Below are positions 57,650 to 64,000 of a stretch of 64,000 nt of DNA, piece by piece; position 1 is the first letter of the stretch; each line of letters starts with the position of its first letter. A program made the translations under genes and the position numbers. This stretch comes from Ochrobactrum sp. BTU1 (GTDB lineage Bacteria; Pseudomonadota; Alphaproteobacteria; Rhizobiales; Rhizobiaceae): the NCBI GenBank assembly GCA_018798825.1, contig CP076354.1, positions 1,426,001 through 1,490,000 of the forward strand, written 5' to 3'. Under the pieces are notes generated by a model. The model did no database searches and was not told the origin of the DNA. It saw only the letters and a list, made by a program, of their open reading frames with translations.

Positions 57650-58561
57650 TCAGGCGACTTCCAACTGGGCTTCAGTTTTAGGCCGAATACCGATCATGTG
57701 GCAGATCGCGTATGGAAGGTCAGCTCGATTCATCGTGTAGAAATGGAAGTCCTGCACGCCGCGTTCGATCAGATCCATGACCTGTTCGGCAGCAATGGCT
57801 GCTGCAACCAGCTGATGGGTCTGCGGGTCATTATCCAGCCCGTCAAAGCGCTCTGCCAGCCATGCCGGGATATGCGTTGCTGACCGTGCGCAGAAATTGC
57901 GAACCTGCTTGAAATTATGGACCGGCAGAACACCTGGAACGATCGGGATATAAATGCCCGCACGGCGCACACGCTCGACATACCGCTCATAGAGATCGTT
58001 ATCGAAGAAGAACTGCGTAATGGCGCGCGTTGCACCATTATCGACCTTGCGCTTGAGCATATCGATATCGGTCGCAAAATCCGGGCTTTCCGGATGCTTT
58101 TCAGGATAGGCCGAAACAGAAATGTCGAAGTCAGCAAGCTTGCGCAGACCACCGACGAGCTCAGCGCCATTCTGATAGCCGCCCGGCGTCGGAACATATT
58201 TCTCGCCGATACCGGCAGCCGGATCACCACGCAGCGCTACGAAGCGATTGACGCCAAGCGCTGCGAACTCCTGCGCCACGCGATCAACTTCCTCACTGGT
58301 CGCATCAACACAGGTGAGATGCGCAGCAGGCTGGACATCTGTTTCTTTCAGAATACGTGCAACCGTGCGTATCGTGCGCTCACGCGTAGAACCACCCGCA
58401 CCATAGGTCACGGAGACAAATTCCGGCTTTAGCGGCGCAAGCCGCGTTACCGTCTCCCACAGGCGCTGTTCCATTTCTTCCGACTTGGGCGGGAAGAATT
58501 CGAACGAAACCCGGGTGGTCTGGCCGATATCTGGTCGGCGGGAAAGACCATAGAAACCCAT
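57650..58561 (-). CDS. metF: 5,10-methylenetetrahydrofolate reductase
   Basis: This 303-residue flavin enzyme reduces methylene-THF to methyl-THF for methionine synthesis. The TIM-barrel family motifs are VSFEFFPPKSEEMEQRLWETV, FVSVTYGAGGSTRERTI, AAHLTCVDATSEEVD, FVALRGDPA (near 110), the FAD-site YPEKHPESP, and ITQFFFDNDLYERYVERVR and IPIVPGVLPVHNFKQ. The ATG at 58561 shares one base with the stop of the upstream ArsR-methyltransferase gene (TGATG), so the two are coupled and probably under that regulator's control. Confidence 0.95.
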   Translation of the reverse strand: MGFYGLSRRPDIGQTTRVSFEFFPPKSEEMEQRLWETVTRLAPLKPEFVSVTYGAGGSTRERTIRTVARILKETDVQPAAHLTCVDATSEEVDRVAQEFAALGVNRFVALRGDPAAGIGEKYVPTPGGYQNGAELVGGLRKLADFDISVSAYPEKHPESPDFATDIDMLKRKVDNGATRAITQFFFDNDLYERYVERVRRAGIYIPIVPGVLPVHNFKQVRNFCARSATHIPAWLAERFDGLDNDPQTHQLVAAAIAAEQVMDLIERGVQDFHFYTMNRADLPYAICHMIGIRPKTEAQLEVA

Positions 58562-59571
58562 CAAACTGTCTCCGTCATGCTTTCATTGCGCGAAGCCGGA
58601 TCAGCAATCAGCACACGCGGATCACGGGCAAGCCAGAGCTTTACCGTCAATCCGTCATCGCCATTGGCAACCTTCGGCCCCAATTCAGTCGTTGTGGCGG
58701 GCTCAAGCCCTGTTTCCTTCAACCAGCCAAGCATCTGCTCATCGCTGAAGCCAAGCCTCAAATGCGCGTGTTCTTCGCGCAGAAACTCAAGCTTATGCGG
58801 TGCAAAATCGACAATCAGGAGCCGTCCGCCAGGACGCAGCGCACGCGTTGCCTCGCGAATAGCAGCCTGCGGATCATCAAGAAAATGCAGAACCTGATGA
58901 ATGGTTACGAGATCGAAATTCTCACGTTCGACGGGCAGCGCATAAACATCGCCCTGCCGCACTTGCGCATTGCTCACCGTTGCAAGGTCAAGATTGGCAC
59001 GCGCCACGGCAAGCATGTCGCGATTGATATCGATGCCAAGGCCGCGAGAATAAAGCGGTGAAAACAGTTCCAGCAACCGACCGGTGCCGGTGCCAACATC
59101 AAGCATCGCTTGAAATGGCTTATCACCCACAATGGTCTTGAGCGCCGCTTCCACGGCATTCTCAGACACATGAAGCTTGCGAATTTCGTCCCAGCTTCCG
59201 GCATTCGCACTGAAATAGGCCGCAGCCTTTTCCTGACGATTGGATTTGACCTGTGAGAGCCGCTCCAGATCACGCTCAATCAGCGCATCCGTCGCATCGA
59301 GCCGGATGAGAAGATTGCGTGCAACCTCGCCGCACAGCGCATTATCGGAAAGCCGGAAATAGGCCCAGGCGCCTTCCTGATAACGGTCGATCAGATCAGC
59401 TTCAGCGAGCAGCTTGAGATGGCGCGACACGCGCGGCTGCGACTGGCCAAGAATTGTGGTCAGGTCAGATACCGTCAAATCGCCTTTGGAAAGAAGCGCA
59501 AGGATGCGTAAGCGGCTTGGCTCGGCCACCGCTTTTAAAACATCCACCATCTGATCAAGCTGCAAACGCAA
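58561..59571 (-). CDS. ArsR-family regulator fused to a SAM methyltransferase domain (SahR-like)
   Basis: This 336-residue two-domain protein has an N-terminal ArsR winged helix (MVDVLKAVAEPSRLRILALLSKGDLTVSDLTTILGQSQPRVSRHLKLLAEADLIDRYQEGAWAYFRL) without an obvious metal-binding cysteine pair. From about residue 130 a class I methyltransferase fold follows (MLDVGTGTGRLLELFSPL as motif I, GIDINRDMLAVARANL, LVTIHQVLHFLDDPQAAIREATRALRPGGRLLIVDFAPH). The coupled metF gene and fold suggest the SahR type, a sensor of S-adenosylhomocysteine controlling methionine-cycle genes. That is an inference from family knowledge. A TTG at 59571 with GGAGG seven bases upstream is the chosen start; the ATG at 59550 is an alternative. 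Confidence 0.82.
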   Translation of the reverse strand: MRLQLDQMVDVLKAVAEPSRLRILALLSKGDLTVSDLTTILGQSQPRVSRHLKLLAEADLIDRYQEGAWAYFRLSDNALCGEVARNLLIRLDATDALIERDLERLSQVKSNRQEKAAAYFSANAGSWDEIRKLHVSENAVEAALKTIVGDKPFQAMLDVGTGTGRLLELFSPLYSRGLGIDINRDMLAVARANLDLATVSNAQVRQGDVYALPVERENFDLVTIHQVLHFLDDPQAAIREATRALRPGGRLLIVDFAPHKLEFLREEHAHLRLGFSDEQMLGWLKETGLEPATTTELGPKVANGDDGLTVKLWLARDPRVLIADPASRNESMTETV

Positions 59572-59591
59572 TCCGCAACCTCCACGCTCTA

Positions 59592-59611
59592 AAACATATA
59601 AAGATATGTTT
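59592..59611. promoter_or_regulatory. 20-bp inverted repeat upstream of the ArsR-metF operon, candidate operator
   Basis: AAACATAT-AAAG-ATATGTTT has perfect 8-bp arms with a four-base centre. It lies just upstream of the ribosome site of the regulator gene, in its promoter region. Position suggests autoregulation of the regulator-metF operon. Confidence 0.55.
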
Positions 59612-59756
59612 ATGTGAATTACGATAATGACGCAAGCAGTTTTCGCAAACCCATACACAGCAAAACTGTCACCCGGTTCGGGTAGCCGTTTGAGCAGAAT
59701 GGTAGCTGGGTTATGATTATATCGAATCTTGCTGCAGGCAGGAAAGGAAGACCGCC

Positions 59757-60080
59757 ATGGGTGCAAGCACTGTACGACAGAAGGCAATTGCAAAATCGCT
59801 CACGCTTTTGCTTCCCGCGGTTCCTTATTCAGACTCAGAGCCAATCCGAGCCGCAGCGCTTGCGCCTCATATGAAGACGCTTCCACCCTCGGTGGCCGTC
59901 TGGCTTGCAACAGTCGCGCATGTTCGCCACGCACATACCGACTATGACACTCTGCGCGATGACGGATATGACAAGGATTCAGCGCGTTTCTTTGTGCTGG
60001 ATGACATCAACAAAAAACTGACAGAATGGCGCGCCACACGTCTCGTCACCGCTGATGATGACGAGAAGGTAGAAATGTAA
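59757..60080 (+). CDS. DUF2293 domain protein
   Basis: This 107-residue soluble protein is of unknown function. The core LPPSVAVWLATVAHVRHAHTDYDTLRDDGYDKDSARFFVLDDINKKLTEWRATRLV fits DUF2293, widespread in rhizobia. The His-rich HVRHAHTDYD segment is the striking part. AAGGAAG precedes the ATG by a normal distance. It is divergent from the ArsR-metF operon and convergent with an MHS permease, so it is likely a single-gene unit. Confidence 0.75.
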   Translation: MGASTVRQKAIAKSLTLLLPAVPYSDSEPIRAAALAPHMKTLPPSVAVWLATVAHVRHAHTDYDTLRDDGYDKDSARFFVLDDINKKLTEWRATRLVTADDDEKVEM

Positions 60081-60100
60081 ACGCCGCCCGAAGGCGGCGT
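60081..60100. terminator. hairpin after the DUF2293 gene
   Basis: ACGCCGCC-CGAA-GGCGGCGT is a perfect 8-bp stem with a CGAA tetraloop starting immediately after the stop codon. There is no T-run on either strand, so it may be an mRNA 3'-end stabiliser or a factor-dependent terminator. It lies in the 36-base gap between convergent genes. Confidence 0.55.
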
Positions 60101-60116
60101 CTAACAGGTTTACATA

Positions 60117-61454
60117 TCAGTGGGTTCCGTGACCCTGCAAATAACCGTGTTTGCGCGGATCAGGCATGACCAGACCGACGATGAACACGATCACCATCAT
60201 GATGGTTACATACCAGAAGAACCCGCTTTCAAAGCCAACCTTCTTGAACCATAGCGCCACATATTCGGCGGTACCGCCGAAGATTGCATTGGCAATAGCG
60301 TAGGAAAAGCCAACACCCAAAGCACGCACTTCGGCTGGAAACAGTTCCGACTTCACGATACCGCCAATCGACGTGTACATGCTCACAATTGCCGAAGCGA
60401 TGGCGATATAGACAAACGCCATTGTCGGGCTTTGCACAGAGCCAAGCACCGTGAGCAAAGGAATGGTCGTCAACACCGATACGCCACCAAAGGCGATCAT
60501 CATCGGTTTGCGGCCGACCTTATCGGAGATATAGCCAAACAGCGGCTGCATAAGCATGAATGCAAACAGCGCGACCGTCATAACCTCGCTGGCCGTTTCC
60601 TTGTTCATACCGGCGGTATTGACCAGATATTTCTGCATATAGGTCGTGAACGTATAGAAGGTCAGCGAACCGCCAGCCGTGAAGCCCACAACGACCAGAA
60701 ATGCCCTGCGGTGATGCTTCCAGATCGTCGCAAAACTACCTGCAGCCTTGCTGTTACGTGACTCTTCGGTGGAGGTTTCGTGCAGTGTACGGCGCAGATA
60801 AAGCGCAACGATTGCAGCCAGACCGCCAATAGCAAACGGGATACGCCAGCCCCATTCATGCAGCTGTTCCGACGTCAGGAAGAACTGCAGAATTACCAGC
60901 ACCAGAACAGCAAGAAGCTGACCGCCAATCAGCGTCACATACTGGAACGACGAGAAGAAACCGCGACGCCCGGCAAGAGCCACTTCACTCATGTAAGTGG
61001 CAGTGGTGCCATATTCTCCGCCAACCGACAGGCCCTGCAACAGTCGCACCAGCAAAAGAAGAAGCGGTGCCCAAAGGCCGATGGACTCATAGGTCGGAAG
61101 GATAGCAATAGCAAAAGAACCAAGACACATCATGCTGACCGAAATCAGCATAGAAGTACGGCGACCGAGCTTGTCCGCGAGCCGACCAAACAGCCAACCG
61201 CCAATCGGGCGCATAAGAAAACCGGCTGCGAAAATCGCCGCTGCGTTCAGCAGCTGACTGGTCTGATCTTCAGCCGGGAAAAACTGTGATGCGAAGTAAA
61301 GCGCGCCGAAAGAATAGACATAGAAGTCGTACCATTCGACCAGATTGCCGGAGGCGCTCGCAACGATCGCATAAATCCGGCGGCGCGTATCGTGAGCGTC
61401 GTGTTTCTCTTCGATCTCACCATTGGCATCGCTGTGCATTTCTGCATTGCTCAT
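60117..61454 (-). CDS. MHS-family (KgtP/ProP-like) major facilitator permease
   Basis: This 445-residue inner membrane symporter has 12 helices of the metabolite:H+ symporter group. Landmarks are [29 protein letters not shown] in helix 1, the MHS motif [45 protein letters not shown], and [31 protein letters not shown] near the end. It is closest in type to alpha-ketoglutarate permease KgtP, so dicarboxylate or 2-oxoacid uptake is likely but not proven. The start is clear (GGGAG seven bases before the ATG). A hairpin at 60081-60100 lies at its 3' end, shared with the DUF2293 gene. Confidence 0.88.
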   Translation of the reverse strand: MSNAEMHSDANGEIEEKHDAHDTRRRIYAIVASASGNLVEWYDFYVYSFGALYFASQFFPAEDQTSQLLNAAAIFAAGFLMRPIGGWLFGRLADKLGRRTSMLISVSMMCLGSFAIAILPTYESIGLWAPLLLLLVRLLQGLSVGGEYGTTATYMSEVALAGRRGFFSSFQYVTLIGGQLLAVLVLVILQFFLTSEQLHEWGWRIPFAIGGLAAIVALYLRRTLHETSTEESRNSKAAGSFATIWKHHRRAFLVVVGFTAGGSLTFYTFTTYMQKYLVNTAGMNKETASEVMTVALFAFMLMQPLFGYISDKVGRKPMMIAFGGVSVLTTIPLLTVLGSVQSPTMAFVYIAIASAIVSMYTSIGGIVKSELFPAEVRALGVGFSYAIANAIFGGTAEYVALWFKKVGFESGFFWYVTIMMVIVFIVGLVMPDPRKHGYLQGHGTH

Positions 61455-61928
61455 TCTGAAACTCCCGATAGCAGCCGAAAACGGGGAAACGACTGCATGA
61501 TCACTTGCCTTGCTTGGGAGAGAGCAAAACCAGTAATCGTTGATCTCTAAATCAATATATTCGGCAGGTCGGTCGGGCCTCAGATTTCAGTCTGCAAGTC
61601 TGCATGGTTCGACCAAAAGCCGCACAGTCTCTGAAGCTAACCTTGACGCAACATCTTTGAAAAACAGATGTCACCACTCCCAATCAAGCGATCCCAGCGG
61701 GCATCAAAAATTGTTTGGAATTACCTCCGATATCGCAAAATCATAGGAGCAATATCGTTTGTATGCAATCTATTATCATGCACTACTATTGGATTAGAAA
61801 CTCTTCAGCAGGCGCATAAGCATTTGAAGTTTAAATATTTTACCGGATAAGCGATTTGCAGACCCGGTAAAATCTTTGTGAAAGACGGTCTCCGCAACAG
61901 ACGAGAGAAGACTCGCTAAAGCGTTTTG
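61455..61928. other. 474-base AT-rich spacer
   Basis: No plausible gene is seen; frames present lack ribosome sites and family resemblance. It is noticeably AT-richer (61730-61860) than its surroundings and contains an exact inverted repeat at 61837-61873. The permease promoter (minus strand) should lie in 61455-61560. The rest may be degraded or acquired DNA. Confidence 0.4.
61837..61873. repeat. 10-bp perfect inverted repeat
   Basis: ATTTTACCGG (61837-61846) and CCGGTAAAAT (61864-61873) are exact inverted copies around a 17-base loop, about 55 bases past the tam stop (minus strand). It may be a terminator without a T-run or an operator. Confidence 0.5.
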
Positions 61929-62693
61929 TTATTTTCTGGCAACGATGAAAATTCGTGGGAAGCGCAGCAGAACACGACCATCATTCAGCGTTGGATAGAA
62001 TTCCAGAAGACGCGATTTGTATGCTTTCAAAAATTCGCGCTGCTCATCATCATCCAATGGATCAAGGAAGGGACGCAGACCGGTGGATTTCACCCACTCA
62101 ATGATAGCGTCCACATCAGCCAGCTGATGATTGTAAACCACATGCCAGATATCAACACGGGAAGCATGATCAATCAGCGCATTGTAATAATCGGCGACAG
62201 GCGGCAGAGGCCCCCTTCCCTTATTGCTAATCTTCGCGGCGAAGGGCTCGGACCTGGCAACTTCACGCATCAATACGTGGGTTGGCTCTGCCATATTATC
62301 CGGCATTTGCACCGCGAGATAAGCGCCGTTCTGGAGCTGCGACAAAAGCCTTTTCATCTGCTCTTTATGATCAGGAATCCACTGAAAAACCGCATTGGAA
62401 AACAGCACATCCGTCTCAGCGTCTGGCTCAAACTTCGTCAGATCACCCAGAGAAAAATCAACCTGTGGCAAGCGCTGCTTGGCTTTCTCGATCATATCCG
62501 GCGATGTGTCGAAACCCGAGACTTTTGCATTCGGCCAACGATTGACGAGAAGCTCGGTCGAGTTTCCGGGACCGCAACCGATATCGACCACCTTGCGCGA
62601 ACTATCGATCATAATCTGCGCCAGAAGATCAGCTGCCGGGCGGCTACGTTCATCTTCAAACTTCAGATATTGCTTTGCGGACCAGTCTTTCAT
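61929..62693 (-). CDS. tam: trans-aconitate 2-methyltransferase
   Basis: This 254-residue SAM-dependent enzyme esterifies trans-aconitate, a spontaneous inhibitor arising from cis-aconitate. The family N-terminus is [27 protein letters not shown] motif I is [21 protein letters not shown] (near 35), then [55 protein letters not shown] (near 95-130) and the C-terminal [29 protein letters not shown] region. The length matches E. coli Tam (about 252). GAGGAG precedes the ATG by about six bases. A terminator of ettA lies upstream, so tam is its own unit. Confidence 0.9.
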   Translation of the reverse strand: MKDWSAKQYLKFEDERSRPAADLLAQIMIDSSRKVVDIGCGPGNSTELLVNRWPNAKVSGFDTSPDMIEKAKQRLPQVDFSLGDLTKFEPDAETDVLFSNAVFQWIPDHKEQMKRLLSQLQNGAYLAVQMPDNMAEPTHVLMREVARSEPFAAKISNKGRGPLPPVADYYNALIDHASRVDIWHVVYNHQLADVDAIIEWVKSTGLRPFLDPLDDDEQREFLKAYKSRLLEFYPTLNDGRVLLRFPRIFIVARK

Positions 62694-62750
62694 TTTCCAC
62701 TCCTCATTACACCCTCACAATTCGTGAGAGTTAAGCACATGCGATCAAAC

Positions 62751-62779
62751 AAAAAGGCCGGTGCGATGCACCGGCCTTT
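62751..62779 (-). terminator. terminator of ettA
   Basis: AAAGGCCGGTGC (62753-62764) and GCACCGGCCTTT (62768-62779) form a perfect 12-bp stem with a three-base loop. On the minus strand the stem runs into TTTTTG. It lies a few bases past the ettA stop. Confidence 0.88.
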
Positions 62780-62785
62780 GATTTC

Positions 62786-64000
62786 TTAGCGCGTCAGCGG
62801 CTTGTAGGTTACCCGCTTCGGATTGACGCTTTCAGGTCCAAGACGGCGGACCTTGTCAGCTTCGTAATCCTCGAAGTTGCCTTCGAACCATTCAACATGG
62901 CTATCGCCTTCGAAAGCGAGGATGTGCGTTGCCAGACGATCAAGGAACATACGATCGTGGGAGATGATAACAGCGCAGCCAGCATACTTTTCAAGCGCAT
63001 CTTCGAGCGCTGCCAGCGTTTCCGTATCAAGATCGTTGGTCGGTTCGTCGAGGAGCAGAACGTTGCCGCCTGCCTGCAGCATCTTGGCAAGATGCACGCG
63101 GTTACGCTGACCACCGGAGAGATTGCCAACCTTGGCCTGCTGATCGCCGCCCTTGAAGTTGAACGCACCACAATAAGCGCGGGAGTTCATTTCAAACTTG
63201 CCGAGCTTGATGATGTCGTTGCCGCCGGAAATTTCTTCCCAGACATTCTTGTTTGGGTCGAGGTGATCGCGGCTCTGATCGACATAACCAAGATGAACGG
63301 TGTCACCGATGCGGATCGAACCGGAATCCGGCTTTTCCTGACCGGTAATCATCTTGAAGAGCGTCGACTTACCGGCACCGTTTGGACCGATAACACCAAC
63401 GATACCGCCCGGAGGCAGCTTGAAGGTAAGGTTTTCAATCAGCATACGGTCGCCAAACGATTTGGTCAGACCTTCTGCTTCAATAACCACCTGACCAAGA
63501 CGCTCACCAGCCGGGATCAGAATCTGGGCATCACCCGGACGCTGATTATTAGCAGCTTCGACCAGCTGGTCATAGGCCTTGATACGTGCCTTCGACTTGG
63601 ACTGACGCGCTTTCGGGCTCGCAGCAATCCACTGGCGTTCACGCTCAAGTGCCTTCTGGCGGGAATCGTCTTCACGACCTTCCTGAATCATGCGCTTGGA
63701 CTTGGCTTCCAGATAGGCAGAATAGTTGCCTTCATAAGGAATGCCGCGACCGCGATCGAGTTCGAGAATCCAGCCGGTGACATTGTCGAGGAAGTAGCGA
63801 TCGTGCGTGATGAGCAGGACAGCGCCTTCATATTCACGCAGATGCTTTTCCAGCCAAGCGGTGGTTTCAGCGTCAAGGTGGTTGGTCGGTTCGTCGAGCA
63901 GCAGCAGATCAGGCTTCGAAAGAAGCAGCTTGCAAAGTGCCACACGACGACGTTCACCACCCGAAAGCTTGGTGACATCAGCATCAGCTGGCGGGCAGCG
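62786..64000 (-). CDS. ettA: energy-dependent translational throttle protein EttA (5' part beyond window)
   Basis: The C-terminal 404 residues of an ABC-F ATPase are present; the 5' end lies past the window edge, and the frame runs open to the last base. ABC-F proteins bind the ribosomal E-site and gate elongation by ATP state. Visible are the end of the first nucleotide-binding domain ([44 protein letters not shown]) and the P-site-interacting linker ([45 protein letters not shown]). The second domain has Walker [18 protein letters not shown], signature [13 protein letters not shown] and Walker [17 protein letters not shown]. The EttA-type linker and end ([14 protein letters not shown]) separate it from Uup. 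Confidence 0.94.
   Translation of the reverse strand, partial: RCPPADADVTKLSGGERRRVALCKLLLSKPDLLLLDEPTNHLDAETTAWLEKHLREYEGAVLLITHDRYFLDNVTGWILELDRGRGIPYEGNYSAYLEAKSKRMIQEGREDDSRQKALERERQWIAASPKARQSKSKARIKAYDQLVEAANNQRPGDAQILIPAGERLGQVVIEAEGLTKSFGDRMLIENLTFKLPPGGIVGVIGPNGAGKSTLFKMITGQEKPDSGSIRIGDTVHLGYVDQSRDHLDPNKNVWEEISGGNDIIKLGKFEMNSRAYCGAFNFKGGDQQAKVGNLSGGQRNRVHLAKMLQAGGNVLLLDEPTNDLDTETLAALEDALEKYAGCAVIISHDRMFLDRLATHILAFEGDSHVEWFEGNFEDYEADKVRRLGPESVNPKRVTYKPLTR

Overview
The window is chromosomal DNA of an alphaproteobacterium of the order Hyphomicrobiales, most likely Brucellaceae (Ochrobactrum/Brucella anthropi-like). The basis is protein-level resemblance to remembered Brucella and rhizobial homologues (long-linker FtsZ, SspB-alpha, LigA, BamD, FtsL, MntH), the gene order of the division/cell-wall (dcw) cluster, an alphaproteobacterial RNase P RNA, and moderate-to-high GC with AT-richer spacers. 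No rRNA, tRNA, insertion sequence, prophage or CRISPR array was seen.

Layout. 1-3.5 kb: a cut-off Bcr/CflA drug exporter divergent from a TetR regulator with a perfect 19-bp palindrome between them, then sspB and three small conserved genes. 3.5-9.5 kb, minus strand: a giant AsmA protein, a D-lactate dehydrogenase-type flavoprotein and a UPF0303/GlcG-like protein. 9.7-13.4 kb: an unusual kinase-like/AMP-binding-C-like fusion followed by UvrD/PcrA helicase. 13.4-19.1 kb: CreA, a hexapeptide acyltransferase, a SCO protein, PrmA, aminopeptidase P and an AzlCD exporter. 19.3-26.1 kb, minus strand: DUF2461, ligA, recN, bamD, lpxC.

26.4-45.0 kb is the dcw cluster on the minus strand, in transcription order rsmH-ftsL-ftsI-murE-murF-mraY-murD-ftsW-murG-murC-murB, a terminator, then ddl-ftsQ-ftsA-ftsZ. 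Stops and starts mostly overlap by 1-4 bases, so translation is probably coupled. Together these genes make lipid II (MurB-G, MraY, Ddl), carry out septal peptidoglycan synthesis (FtsW, FtsI) and build the divisome (FtsZ, A, Q, L). BamD and LpxC next door extend the envelope theme to the outer membrane. No mraZ precedes rsmH.

45-51.6 kb: mntH with a Fur-family-type box and a strong terminator, a short-chain dehydrogenase, the RNase P RNA gene (minus strand), a lytic transglycosylase, an AmpD amidase, a DjlA co-chaperone and two small lipoproteins. 51.8-53.9 kb: a Pho-box-like site and btaAB for the phosphorus-free betaine lipid DGTS. 54-57.5 kb: a GH25 lysozyme lipoprotein, an MltB transglycosylase, an AEC carrier and an unlisted 28-codon membrane peptide gene with a strong ribosome site and terminator. 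57.6-64 kb: metF coupled to an ArsR-methyltransferase regulator, a DUF2293 gene, an MHS-family permease, trans-aconitate methyltransferase and the cut-off ettA ABC-F gene.

Most of the window is core genome. The less explained items are the kinase/AMP-C fusion, the 28-aa peptide, the paired lipoproteins, an insertion in UvrD and several palindromic sites. No clearly new multi-gene system was found.
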